Part shown: piece by piece, positions 1-11,139 of the stretch
Position numbering within the stretch: the first letter of the stretch is position 1
How the letters are laid out: each line of letters starts with the position of its first letter
NCBI RefSeq assembly: GCF_029867415.1
Contig: NW_026705304.1
Location: 434,001 to 498,000, forward strand
Source: Vicia villosa
Lineage: Eukaryota; Streptophyta; Magnoliopsida; Fabales; Fabaceae
Reading direction: 5' to 3'
Length of the DNA stretch: 64,000 bases
The notes under the pieces: model-generated
Databases searched by the model: none
Seen by the model: only the letters and a program-made list of their open reading frames with translations
Told to the model about the DNA's origin: nothing
Made by a program: the position numbers and the translations under genes

Positions 1-2
1 AA

Positions 3-1196
3 TGCACTAACGCTTTTCAGGCTGAAGAAGAAGATTCTGAAGAATCAGAATCAAAAGAAGAAGATGAACTGTCCATGATCTCCAGAAGGGTAAACCAACT
101 CTGGAAGAGCAAGCATAGGAAGTTCAAGAACTTCAAAAGTTCTAAGAAGCTTGAAAAAGGAGAATCTTCTAGAAGCAGAAGATATGACAAGAAGAAGGTC
201 ACGTGCTTTGAGTGCAATGAGCCAGGTCACTACAAGAGTGAGTGTCCAAAGCTTCAGAAGGAGAAGCCCAAGAAGAAGTTTCATAAGAAGAAAGGTCTTA
301 TGGCAACTTGGGATGATTCAGATTCATCAGAATCAGAATCAGACTCTGAAGGCGAGCAGGCAAACATTGCGCTGATGGCCACAGTTGATGATGGATCAGA
401 ATTTACATCAGAATCAGATTCTGAAGAGGTATTTTCTGAACTATCTAGAGAAGAGTTAGTTTCCAGTTTAACAGAACTTCTAGAACTCAAGGCTCATCTT
501 AGTATCAAATACAAAAAGCTGAAAAAGCTATTTGATTATGAAACTAAGAAGCTGGAAGTAGAAAATTCTGAACTGAAGGAAAAAGTTTTAAAATTATCCA
601 AAAATGTTGGATCTCCTTTTGACTCAGAAAATTCTATTCCTAGTCTGAACCATATTCTTAAAGAATATGACTTGAGCTTTAGGAAGTTCTTATCTAGAGG
701 TATTGGAAGAAGTCAACTTGCCTCTATGATATATGTTGTTAGTGGAAACAAGAGAGTTGGCATAGGATATGAGGGTGACACCCCATACAAACTTGAACCT
801 GTAGATGATATGAAAATCACATACAAGCCATTGTATGATCAGTTCAAGTATGGCCACTCCCATGATATTAGGCTCACATCACATGCTAAAAGCTTTCACA
901 TTACACACAGTAAGAAGCATGTGACACAACCTAGAAAATATCATGTGGCTCAACCTAAGGAATATCATGTTGTACCTCCTGTTGTTTATAATGCTAAACC
1001 CAAGTTCAATCAGAACTTGAGGAGAACTAACAAGAAAGGACCCAAGAAAATGTGGGAACCTAAGGAAAAGATTATTCCCGTTCCAGATACCCTTGGCTGC
1101 AAAGAAGACAAAGAAAAGCATGTCATGGTACCTGGACTCTGGGTGCTCTCGACACATGACGAGAAGAACGTCTATGTTCCAAAACCTGGTGCTTAA
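3..1196 (+). CDS. gag: SIRE-1 Gag, C-terminal part
   Basis: Gag packages the element RNA into cytoplasmic virus-like particles. The reading frame is open from the first bases to a TAA at 1194-1196, so only the N-terminal capsid part is missing. Visible: a basic stretch, then a CX2CX4HX4C zinc knuckle (CFECNEPGHYKSEC, about 202-245), an acidic Ser/Asp/Glu stretch, a predicted coiled coil (about 430-600), and a basic His-rich tail. It aligns through its whole length with SIRE-2 gag. The last 170 or so bases overlap the pol frame, which is +1 relative to gag. No internal stop is seen. Confidence 0.85.
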   Translation, partial: CTNAFQAEEEDSEESESKEEDELSMISRRVNQLWKSKHRKFKNFKSSKKLEKGESSRSRRYDKKKVTCFECNEPGHYKSECPKLQKEKPKKKFHKKKGLMATWDDSDSSESESDSEGEQANIALMATVDDGSEFTSESDSEEVFSELSREELVSSLTELLELKAHLSIKYKKLKKLFDYETKKLEVENSELKEKVLKLSKNVGSPFDSENSIPSLNHILKEYDLSFRKFLSRGIGRSQLASMIYVVSGNKRVGIGYEGDTPYKLEPVDDMKITYKPLYDQFKYGHSHDIRLTSHAKSFHITHSKKHVTQPRKYHVAQPKEYHVVPPVVYNAKPKFNQNLRRTNKKGPKKMWEPKEKIIPVPDTLGCKEDKEKHVMVPGLWVLSTHDEKNVYVPKPGA

Positions 1197-2637
1197 ATCT
1201 GTTGGAGAAGTTATGTTTGGAGGAGATCAGAAGGGCAAGATAATTGGCTCAGGAACCATTAGTACTGGTAACTCTCCTTCTATAACTAATGTTCTTCTGG
1301 TAGATGGATTAGCTCATAACTTGTTGTCCATAATTCAATTAAGTGACAATGGTTATGACATAATCTTTGATCAAAAGTATTGTAAGGCTATAAATCAGAA
1401 GGATGGCTCAATCCTATTTACAGGCAAGAGAAAGAACAACATTTACAAGATTGATCTTCAAGATCTTAAGAATCAGAAGGTAACTTGTCTTATGTCTGTT
1501 AGCGAAGAGCAAGGGGTCTGGCACAGAAGATTAGGCCATGCTAGTTTGAGAAAGATTTCTCAGATTAACAAACTAAATCTGGTCAGAGGACTCCCAAATC
1601 TGAAATATAAATCAGATGCTCTTTGCGAAGCATGTCAGAAGGGAAATTTCTCCAAACCTGCATTCAAGTCTAAGAATGTTGTTTCTTCCTCTAGGCCGTT
1701 AGAACTTCTGCACATTGATCTGTTTGGCCCAGTCAAAACAACTTCTGTCAGAGGGAAGAAATATGGATTAGTCAACGTAGATGATTATAGTCGCTGGACA
1801 TGGGTAAAGTTCTTGAAACACAAGGATGAGTCTCATTCAGTGTTCTTTGAATTCTACACTAAGATTCAATCTGAGAAAGAGTGTAAAATTATAAAGGTCT
1901 GAAGTGATCATGGTGGCGAATTTGAGAACAGATTCTTTGAGGAGTACTTCAAAGAAAATGGTATTTCCCATGATTTCTCTTGCCCTAGAACTCCACAGCA
2001 AAATGGATTTGTAGAGCGAAAGAATAGGACTCTACAAGAAATGGCCAGAACCATGATCAACGAAACCAATATGGCTAAGCATTTCTGGGCAGAAGCAATA
2101 AACACTGCCTGTTATATTCAGAATAGAATCTCTATTAGACCTATTCTTAATAAGACTCCTTATGAATTATGGAAGAACAGAAAGCCCAACATTTCATACT
2201 TTCATCCTTTTGGATGTGTTTGTTTTATTCTGAATACTAAAGATCATCTAGGTAAGTTTGATTCTAAGGCACAGAAGTGTTTCCTTCTTGGATATTCTGA
2301 ACGCTCTAAAGGCTACAGAGTATACAATACTCAAACATTGATTGTTGAAGAATCAATCAATATCAGATTTGATGATAAGCTTGGTCTTGAAAAGCCAAAG
2401 CAGTTTGTGAATTTTGCAGATATAGATATCTCAGTTTCAGAAGCTGGAGAACCCAGAAGCAAAGGATCAGAAGATCAAGTTGCTGCTTCTTTAGAGAATC
2501 TCAGAATTTCTGAAGAGCCAACTGTTAGAAGATCTTCTAGACTCACCTCTGCTCACTCAGAAGATGTCATTCTTGGAAAGAAGGATGATCCTATCAGAAC
2601 AAGATCTTTTCTTAAGAATATCAGTACAGATCCTTGA
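1021..2637 (+). pseudogene. pol: SIRE-1 Pol remnant: protease and integrase; RT and RNase H deleted
   Basis: The frame is open from 1021, just after a stop at 1018-1020. It holds the aspartic protease site WYLDSGCS (about 1123-1146), the integrase HHCC finger (WHRRLGH..., CEAC, about 1519-1640) and the catalytic Asp-Asp-Glu core (HIDLFGP, VDDYSR, DHGGEF). A TGA at 1900-1902 interrupts integrase where SIRE-2 has an Arg codon. After the integrase C-terminal region the text jumps at about 2611-2620 from the linker before RT directly to the last residues of RNase H, a loss of about 1.5 kb compared with SIRE-2. A further stop replaces the last Cys codon. Not functional for reverse transcription. 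Confidence 0.9.
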
Positions 2638-3047
2638 TCAGAATGAGAAGATGAGAAGTTCTAACTTTTTCAAAATCAAGGTTAAAGCAAAACAGCTGTC
2701 ACCAACTTTTCCAGAAGATGAACACACGTTCACTCTATTTGGACAAGCATGCGTGAAACTGATGAGACGCCGCCTTAGGTAACTGTTCAAATCATTTCAA
2801 ATTTCACGTTATCCCACCTAACGTCATTCATCATTAAATGCACTTGATTTTTCTTGATTCTATAACTGTTCATTCTCATAATTTCATTGCATTATTTTTT
2901 CAAATTTGTCTCTATATAAACTCTCCTCATCATATCATTTTCTCTTTTACGCATCCTTTCTCTCTCCTGTTTATGAACTTCTGCAACCTTTTTGCCCTAT
3001 TTTCTTACCCTAACAGAAAGAAATCTAGAAATCTCAGAAAGGTGCAA
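2638..3047 (+). other. SIRE-1 leader between pol and the envelope-like ORF
   Basis: Non-coding stretch of about 400 bases. Its first half is conserved with SIRE-2 (about 26870-27100, minus). It contains a TATA-like motif and, just before the ATG at 3048, a pyrimidine-rich tract ending in CTAACAG that looks like a 3' splice site. Either could serve expression of the downstream ORF apart from gag-pol; this is inference. Confidence 0.5.
2911..2921 (+). promoter_or_regulatory. TATA-like motif upstream of the envelope-like ORF
   Basis: TCTATATAAAC lies 127 bases before the ATG at 3048, in AT-rich, pyrimidine-rich sequence. A TATA box at this distance from an ATG is ordinary for a plant promoter. 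SIRE-2 has only a weaker TATTTATT match in the same place, so the site is a candidate only. Confidence 0.3.
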
Positions 3048-5957
3048 ATGGTTGCTTCTTCATCCCATATTGCTGAGTCTTCATCTCCTTCTCAACAACA
3101 TCAATAAGAATAAGAACTGTTCTATCCACCACTCACTTGCACAATCCCTCAGGAAGATTTAGAGGTTATCTGTGAGTTGATAGTTGATTTTGATAATCTG
3201 GAAGAACATCAGTTTCGTCTCAGAAATAATGTGATCTTTCAAGGATGGTCATCATTATTTCGTGAGTTCTTTAGACCGGTCTATCCTGACTTGGTAAAAG
3301 AATTCTGGGTTAACGCTTTCGTCATCCCTAAAGCAATAGTCTCTTTTGTTCATGGAAGATTATTCTCAATCACTGAAGACACTTCGCGAATGTTGTTTGA
3401 TTTGAAAGAACCTGTTGGTGATTTTGAACTCTCTCGAAGGGCAAACTGGAATCATGTTCTTGCTGAACTATACCCAGATGTGACGAAAACAAAAGATGTC
3501 AGGGATCTGAAGGACATCTACAAAGTCGGGACAAAGATTCTTCTTGGTTGTTTCTATCACAGGAAAGCAACCCATTCTCCAAACTTTGTCAACAGAGACC
3601 AACAATACATCTTGTACTGCATTGGTACTCAGAAGAAGGTTGATGTTGTATACATCATTTTCAATCATATGTGGACTGTTGTAAGAGATACTCGAGATGA
3701 GAATAGAACCAAGAAAGGTAATATTATTCCTTTTGGAAGAATCATTACAAATCTTCTGGTTCAAACCAAAATGGTTGAAAGACTGGAAACTGCTGGAGTT
3801 GTCAAGGACGTTGTTACTGTCACTTGAAGTATCTTAAATGCCAATACCTTGAGAAAGATGAATCTTATTAAGGTTATTGAACATGTTCCCTAACCCATTC
3901 CAGGCGTCAGAAATAGAAGAGGACATGTGCTAGCTGAGTTTGAAACGTTCTTTTTAAATGAACAACCTGATATTAAAGTTCATTATCTAAACGTTGTCAA
4001 GAAAGGTAGTACTATAGATGCTCCTGCTGGGATCAGTCGTCAGAAAGCCTCAACTTCCAAGCCTGTAGCTTCAGAAGGTGTTTCAGAAGCTGCTCTAGAA
4101 GTTGTTGCCAACAAAGAAAAAAGGACAAAGCGAAAGCATGGTCTTCCTTCTGTCAATGAGGAAAAAGACAATCAAGAAGAAGCTGCTGCAGAAGTTGATG
4201 AAAACATTGTTGTTGAAATTGAGAATATACAACAAGAAGATGTTGAGAAAAAGAAGAAAAAGAAGAAGTCAAAGAAAGAGAAGAAAGAAGATGTTGAGAA
4301 TAATGTTGAGAAGGAAGTAGAGAAGAAGAAGAAGAAGAAGAAGAAGAAGAAGAAGAAGAAGAAAGATAAGAAGAAGAAAAAGAAAACTATTGAAGTTGAA
4401 AAGAGGTCAGAAGAAGAAATGATTCAAGAAGAAGTGAATAAGGAAGAAGAAGAGAAGGAAGCTTCCAGAAAGAGAGAACTTGCTCTAGAAAAGATAAAGG
4501 CTTTTTATGAGAAGAGGAAGAAGAAGCGAAAGGCTATGGAAGATGTCTCTGAGAGGCCTCAGAAGAAGAGCTCTTCAGGTATTCATGTTTCTGAACCTAA
4601 CTCTGTTTCTGTTTTAAATTCAGAATCTGTACCAACAGAAGTTCCTCAACCTTCTCAACCAGAAAATCAACCATAAACAGCCCCTGTTGAACCACCTCAT
4701 ATTACCAAAGTTCTCACCCCTCCTTCTTCACCCATAACCAATACTGCTTCTGACCATCCCATTGATACACTCGTTCTAGATATTCAACCCCTTCAAACTC
4801 TCTTTCCCCCTCAAACAAATATCTCCATTTCTCAACCTCCTCCTCATGCAAACCATTCCCCCATTGCTAACCCAGTTACAAACAATTCTCCTGAATCAGA
4901 ATCTAAAAGTACTGGTTCTTTGGCTCAATTGTTTCGTGACTGCAATTTCACTCCTAAACTTCGTCCTGAACCTGAGCTTGTGGTGTTAGACACTGAGTCA
5001 GAAGAAGTAGAATCACATCTCTCTCTTGATAGAGAACCTCAACCCTACTTCTTTCTGAACCCAGATTCTGCTGTCACCAGACTCAAATCCCGCCGGGAAT
5101 TTTCTGTTGGTGTACGTTTTGAAATGTTAAAACTAAAAATGGAGACAGGTTTAGAGACATTGAAGGCAGCACATCATGCCAGGATGGATGATGTTGAATT
5201 GAGAAATCTCTGGAGGATTTTTAGAAGAAAGATGCACTCTGAGTTTCTGAAGCTTCAGAAGGCGTGTGAAGTAGAAGCTCCAGGTTATCTTGGATTTCTA
5301 AGATCCTATGAAGAATTCTGGGTCAATCATCTCAAGGGCAGGTATTGTCTTGAAGAAAAAGATTTTCTTGATGAGCTTGTAGAAGATGTGTCTGACCAAT
5401 CGCCTTTTCTTGCCATGGTCGTGTAGAAGCCCCCATATTCTATTCTGACTGGAGATTTTCAGTCGTTATTCAACTGGCTAAAGGAGAATCCCTCAAAGAA
5501 AGCACCAGATATGGTATATCCTGCTGTTGAATATCCATCAGAAGATGCTGCTCCTACACCTCTAAAGAAGGCTCTTGAGAATAAAGATTCTGATATCCCT
5601 GTTCCAGATTATGCTGAAGATGCTTCTATGTCAGAAGCTGATGCTGAGAAACAAAGTGCTGAGAATCATCCTGCTGAGAAACTTCCTGTTCAGGAAAATC
5701 AAGATGATGTTCTCATGCTAGATGCTATTGTTGAGCATGCTATTCCTCTGAATGATGGCTGTGAATCTTCTTCTGCTGAACCTTCTCTTCTGGTGAACAC
5801 CATGAAGGCTCTTCAAAAGAACCAAGATGCTCTAGCTTCTCGCTTGGATAAGCATGAAGATACTCACAATGAGTTTCGCTCATTCATGAAGACGCAGACT
5901 GAAAGCACTTCTGAGATTCAAAACCTTCTGGCCGAGATAGTTTCTAAGCTAGGCTAG
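3048..5957 (+). pseudogene. Envelope-like ORF of SIRE-1 (about 969 codons), broken by in-frame stops
   Basis: One frame runs from ATG 3048 to TAG 5955-5957. It is interrupted only by nonsense codons (3105, 3111, 3825, 3891, 4674, 5424); no frameshift is seen. Parts in order: short Ser/Gln-rich start; a conserved globular region (3177-3827) that resembles the domain annotated as putative plant transposon protein (my recollection of PF20167, not searched); a Glu/Lys-rich region with a long poly-Lys run (4240-4395); a Pro-rich stretch (about 4680-4880); a second globular part (4920-5426); and a helical C-terminus (about 5790-5957). A Pro-rich region followed by a coiled coil is the description of the SIRE1 envelope-like protein. 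No clear signal peptide or membrane segment is visible, so an envelope role is unproven. Confidence 0.75.
4240..4395 (+). repeat. AAG/GAA low-complexity tract encoding poly-Lys
   Basis: Imperfect AAG/GAA triplets within the envelope-like ORF encode a Lys-rich run that includes at least 14 consecutive lysines. The run keeps the frame, so it may have grown by slippage while the ORF was still coding. Confidence 0.85.
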
Positions 5958-6935
5958 TCGTAGTCCTTTGGTCTTAGTTGTTTCTTGTTTCTTGCATCTG
6001 TTTCTTGCATCTGCTTCTCTCCTTCTGTATCTTCTGATATGTTTTGATGAATCAATGAAACATTATCTTCTCTCATATTGTTTGTTTTTCATCTGAATCT
6101 TTTAAATGCTTTTTGATGTTATGACAAAAAGGGGGAGAAAACATGATAATTGATTTGATTTATTATATCAGTTGCTGGGAGTAAGTCTCAACATTCCTAA
6201 CAATATTTTCAAGTTCTATGTCTTTGAGATTTTTGCAGGATTGAAGATATTCTGAAAAAGCTCAACATGAGAAGCAAATACATGGGAAAAGCAATTTTCT
6301 AAAGAAACATGTTCTTGGAATTGAAGCAAGCATAGTGCTGTGAAGCTTCAAGATCAGAAGCAAGAAGGAAGAATGTCTGATATTCTCGTGGCAGAATATG
6401 CTCTAACACATTCTTATCCCTTATATGTTTTGATACATATTTCTTTTAAGAACTTATCAAAGTGTGCTCTGATATTGTTTAGCATTGCTCTGATATATGT
6501 TCTTTCTTAAAAGAATGTTTTGATTCATTCATGCTCTGACTTTTGTCGTCTAGTTTGTTCTGAAACATTTCAGGATGTAAAGATGCTCTGATGATGCTCT
6601 GGTACATTCAAGAATGTTCTGATACAATCAAGCATGCAATGATTCAAGAAGAAATTCAAAGCTCTGAAGCTGTCCTATGGAAGCAAGAAGCAGAAGCTCT
6701 GAATGTTCTGAAGTTCTAGGCAAATGTGAACGTCTCGACTGAAATGGAAAATACTCAGGGAAGTCTTTTATTTATAAATTCTTCCAGTATTTATTTCAGG
6801 GGGAGATTGTTAATCTCAGGGGAGACATATTCACACACTAGGTTTATATGCTTATGCTATAACTGTGTCATTGTCTTTGGTCATCTGATATTCTGATTGC
6901 AAATTCATATAAATTATATATGTTTTTGTCATCAT
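5958..6935 (+). other. SIRE-1 3' non-coding region with an internal polypurine tract
   Basis: About 980 bases without an ORF. It is rich in the short words TCTGAT, TCAGAA and AAGCTT found throughout this element family. A second polypurine-tract-like motif (AAAAAGGGGGAGAAAA) lies at 6126-6141, and a third G-run at 6799-6806. The same region in SIRE-2 is 24873-26312 on the minus strand, and there a 70-bp unit is tandemly repeated. Confidence 0.7.
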
Positions 6936-6950
6936 CAAAAAGGGGGAGAT
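6936..6950 (+). other. Polypurine tract of SIRE-1
   Basis: CAAAAAGGGGGAGAT directly abuts the LTR start TGTTAGAA, the position of the primer for plus-strand DNA synthesis. The identical motif abuts the SIRE-2 3' LTR. Confidence 0.85.
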
Positions 6951-7424
6951 TGTTAGAACAAGAATTGTTCTGATCAATGTTCTTAGTTTTGATGATAACA
7001 ATGTATATGAATTTTGTATAAGACAATGTGGTACTCTAATCCTATGCATTTTCCATTTCTGGAAATATATGATGAGTATGCATAATTCAGCGCTAAGAAG
7101 CACTGACTCAGAAGGTTCAGTATGCAACATCAGAACATGCTCTCGCAAGACATCAGAAGATGGTCAAGAAGAATCAGAACATGGTCTATTGAAGCATCAG
7201 AAGAACTTGAGAACAGAAGCAGAAGCACTGAAGTTTTATGGTATCACGCTAGAAGCACTTCAAAGTCAGAAGACAAGAAGATGCTCTGCACCAAGCTGTT
7301 TGACTCTGATTATTTCAAACGTTGTATCTACAAAGATCAGATCAGAAGCAAGTACAAGATGGCAGGCTACGCTGACTGACAAAAAGAACGTTAGAAGCTA
7401 TTAAAGGTAAAGTCAGTTAAAGCA
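6951..7424 (+). repeat. Truncated 3' LTR of SIRE-1
   Basis: Starts TGTTAGAACAAG and follows the SIRE-2 LTR for about 470 bases, with clearly more divergence than the two SIRE-2 LTRs show between themselves. Similarity is lost near 7420-7424, where the 3' end of LINE-1 begins. No rest of the LTR is seen beyond LINE-1, so this is not a simple insertion of LINE-1 into the LTR. Confidence 0.85.
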
Positions 7425-7815
7425 GGAAATAATCCGGCGCCACCCGCTTTTGAAGAATCATGAATGAAGGAACCATCACAATTACACTTAAACCAACAAA
7501 AATTCGGAGGAGCCCAAATCACTTATAAATGGAAGGAGCTTTAGGAGGGATGATGTTGACTTTGAATTCTTTAATTAGAGTGAAGTCCATCATATTAATA
7601 AAAGATGCCTTCTTTGAAGAGTTACCGGATAACTGAACCAGTCTCAAAATCAAGTTTGTGGCGTATCCAAAGTTTGGCTTTATGTTGTTATGTCTTGCAA
7701 CATTTCGAGTTTGCCATATAATATAGAGAAGATTAACTATTGCTGCACAATGGACAAGAGCGAGTTGGGGGGATTTATTATGATGACAGAGATTCAGCCA
7801 ATCTGCAATAGAAGA

Positions 7816-10800
7816 TTAGTGCGCAGTTGTGTGAAATTTGTTCGCAAGCCATTCCCAAAGGGACTTAGAGAAACCGTAGTCAAACAAGATATGATGAAAG
7901 GAATCCATACTGTTACGACATATCGGGCACATGGAAGTTGACGCAAAACCACGCACTATAAAGAAATCATTCGTGGGAATTTTACCGTGAAGCATACGCC
8001 AAACAATGATGGATCTACTCGGAGGAATACTAATGTTCCAAACTGCCTTACACCAAGGAACAGCCGCTAGGAGTTTTACTTTGAAACGGTAAGCCTCTTT
8101 CAGCTCCAGCACACCCGTCATGCTATGCTTCCAGCCCATAGAATCATCAGCATCCACAGAGGGAGCCTTAAAGTGCAGCAGCCTAGAGGAAAGAGAAGGG
8201 AACCAAGTAAACCAATTATGAGGGATGCACCATTGGCCGTTTAACGACAGATCCGAGACTTTAATGAGCGGATCAATACCGTTGCCAGTCAGAGCATCAA
8301 TGTTAGTGTCCTCAAGGAGAGGGGCACCACACCAAGAGTCCATCCAGAACATTACGTTTTTACCGGAGCCAAGGTCCCAGCGAGAGTTAGTAATGTCAAC
8401 CTTCACGCTAGTCCATATGGAAGAGAAAATATGGTATCGGATGCAGCCATAAGACCTGAGCATTCTATTTTTAATTAGCACAGCCCAATCTTCCTTGCTA
8501 TTAAGAATGTCAAACATCATCTTCATATTTGTAGCTTCATTCAGGCAGCGAAACGAACGAATGCCCAAACCACCATGATTAAATGGCTGAAAAATTTTCT
8601 TCCACGAAACCACACACATTTTTTTGGTTGAGGTGCTACCAGACCATAGAAAGTTTCTGCAAGCTTTTTCCACTAATTTAATCACCGTCGAAGGCCAGTT
8701 GTAAATAGAGATGGTGTAAAGGGCCATGCTGTGAACAATTGCCTTGATGAGGACTAATCTACCAGCCATGGACAAGCAGTTTCCCTTCCAGCAAGCAAGT
8801 TTGGCTGCGATCCTGTCGATAATAGGAGCAATGTGACAATTTTTTACTCTGCCCTTAAACAGCGGCGCACCAAGATGGAAGAAAGGCAAAGAGCCCAGCT
8901 GGAATCCCGTATCCGCTAATATACTAGCCTTAGCACTGTTTGACATACCTCCCATGAAAATGTAAGACTTGGCAAGATTTACATGCTGCCCAGAAGCAAC
9001 AGCATAGTTGTGAAAGATAGTCTTCAGGCTGTTGATATTGGAACGATGACCAGAGCAGAAAACCATAATGTCATCAGCATACATACTATGAGACGGAACC
9101 CAATTTTCAACAAAAGCTTGAATGAGGCTGATAGAATCCTTGGAGACATGACTTGTGATAAGTCTACTAAGCACGTCTTGAGCCAATACAAAAAGAATGG
9201 GAGAGAGCGGATCTCCCTGACGAACTCCACGGTTACACTTGAAAAATCCATGAAGCTCTCCATTAAAGCAAATAGACAGCCGAGCGGAATTCAAGATAGC
9301 CATTATCCAATTACAAAAGACAGTGTTAAAACCAAAACAGATTAGAACCTGCATAATAAAATCCCAGCTTATAGTGTCGAAAGCTTTGGAAATATCCACT
9401 TTCATTGCTACGTTCCCAAATGTGCTCTTGGTGTCTAAAACGTTAACCGCTTCTGTCGCAATGCAAATACAATCCTTGATGTGTCTACCCGGAATAAAGC
9501 CTCGCTGCTCTTTGGAAATGAGGGAGGGCATCATTGAAGAGAGCCTCGTTGCAATGATTTTTTATATGATCTTAGCATTGAAGTTGGATAGAGCAATAGG
9601 GCGATACATGTCCATAGAATGAGCTTTCGACGACTTAGGAATGAGAATAATCTTGCTGACATTGAAGTTTGAAATGAATTCACCATGTTGAAAAAATTGA
9701 AGAACTGCTGCACAAACATCATCTTTTATAATACTCCAGTAAGTTTGGTAGAAGAAGCCTCCAAAACCAATAGGACTTGGAGAGCTTTGCTTGTTCAGCC
9801 CAAAAACTGCGCTTCTAATCTCCTCATGTGATGGCAAAGCTGTAAGAATCTTGTTCATATTCTTAGTGAACAGATTTGGAATAACATCTCCTACAATATT
9901 GAGATTTTGTTGAGTACCTGCAAAACAAAAAAGGTTAGTAAAATGAGACACTGCCAGATTAGCCATAGTCGCTTTGTCAGTAATTGCTGTATCGCCGTCC
10001 ATAAAAAGAATTATAGCTTGATTTGAAGTTTTCATCTTTGCGATTCTGTGGAAATAAGTCGTGTTTCGATCACCATCACTGTGCCATTCTAAGTTTGCCT
10101 TTTCTGCCCAAAATAACTCCTCTTGTTTTAGATAAACTTCCAAGTCATCCTGTGCAGCCTTCTCTTGTTCCCTCAGAAGCAGTGAGGGACCAAGTCTGTT
10201 AATATGATCTTGAATACAAGAGAGATTGTTTTTTTGAATCTGGACTCTATGATGAATTTTACCAAAAGAAGCCCAATTCCATTGTTTCAGTTTGGCTTTG
10301 AGATTTTGAAGCTTTTTGGATAAAATCCACATAGGGCATCCAACGACGACATTGGACCAGCAGTCGGAAATGATGTCTTTACAGGAGTTATTAAGAGTCC
10401 ACATGTCGTAGAACTTGAATTGAGATTTCACCTTTATCTGAGAGAAGGAGCTTTCAGCAAGAATAGGATGATGATCTGAACGGTAACGAGGCAGAACATT
10501 AGAAACCAAGACAAAACTATCACTGTGCCAAACTTGGTTGCCAAAGATGCGATCCAATTTTCTTTCAATAGAGGCCTTACCAGATCGACCGTTATACCAA
10601 GTGAAAAGATTGCCTTTGTTCGGGAAGTCCATTAGCTCATTGTTGTCAACCCAGTTTTTGAAATCGGTTATGGGGATGTGGTTTGGAGCACAAGATCCTC
10701 TATGTTCATGGGCACCAAGGATAGAGTTAAAGTCGCCAATGCAGCACCAAGGGATAGAATTGGAGTTAAGAAAGGAGAGATTATACCAGAGCATTCTACG

Positions 10801-11139
10801 TTTGATGTGGCAGGTTGAAGCATAAACAGCCGCAATACCGATCGTCTTGTTATTGAGAGTGTAGGTAAAAGCTACGTGTTGATCAGAGGAACTATGAATT
10901 TGAGGGTCAAGGTTAGTGTTGCAAATACACCAAAGGTTAGGAAGGAAAGGTTCTCTATTGTTAACAGCAAAAAGTTTCATATTTAATCTGTTCCAAAAAG
11001 AAAGAGGGAAAAGGTTGTGATTCATCCAAGGTTCTGCCACAAAACAGAAAGATGGTTTATGAGTGATGATGAGGTTTTTGAGAGCTAACTTTGAGGGGGA
11101 GTTAGCAATGCCCCTAATGTTCCAGAATAAGCACTTCAT
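7816..11139 (-). pseudogene. LINE-1 ORF2: endonuclease-reverse transcriptase, one in-frame stop
   Basis: About 1,107 codons from ATG at 11139 to the stop at 7816. N-terminus: APE-type endonuclease with LFWNIRG at the start, a GDFNSI motif, and SDHHP near residue 230. Middle: reverse transcriptase with LIPKSSKAHSMDMYRPI, the GFIPGR block, RQGDPLSP and the catalytic YADDIMVF. C-terminus: zf-RVT region with the CPIC...H pattern. A single TAA at 9562-9564 lies between the endonuclease/RT-N part and the rest; the frame is the same on both sides. The ORF begins by overlapping the ORF1 stop (ATGA). It would nick target DNA and prime reverse transcription if read through; as it stands it is inactive or needs suppression. 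Confidence 0.9.

Larger units (their letters stand above)
1..7424 (+). mobile_element. SIRE/Maximus-type Ty1-copia retrotransposon (SIRE-1), 5' part outside window, 3' LTR truncated
   Basis: Order on the plus strand: gag with a CCHC knuckle, protease, integrase, (RT and RNase H missing), a long envelope-like ORF, non-coding 3' region, polypurine tract, LTR start TGTTAGAACAAG. The protease-integrase order before RT is diagnostic of Ty1-copia, and a long ORF between pol and the 3' LTR is characteristic of the SIRE/Maximus lineage. It is closely related to SIRE-2 at 23650-33335, which supplies the complete reference. The 5' LTR and start of gag lie before base 1. The 3' LTR stops after about 470 of 1,209 bp, where LINE-1 sequence begins. 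The element cannot be autonomous. Confidence 0.9.

Noticed and set aside
3048..5957. Host gene captured downstream of a retrotransposon
   Set aside because: Position between pol and polypurine tract, the Pro-rich plus coiled-coil layout and the SIRE context fit the envelope-like ORF of the lineage better.
7069..9622. Plus-strand ORFs opposite LINE-1 ORF2 (for example 7069-7404, 8983-9345)
   Set aside because: Shadows of the LINE coding strand or of the SIRE-1 LTR with no recognisable motif.
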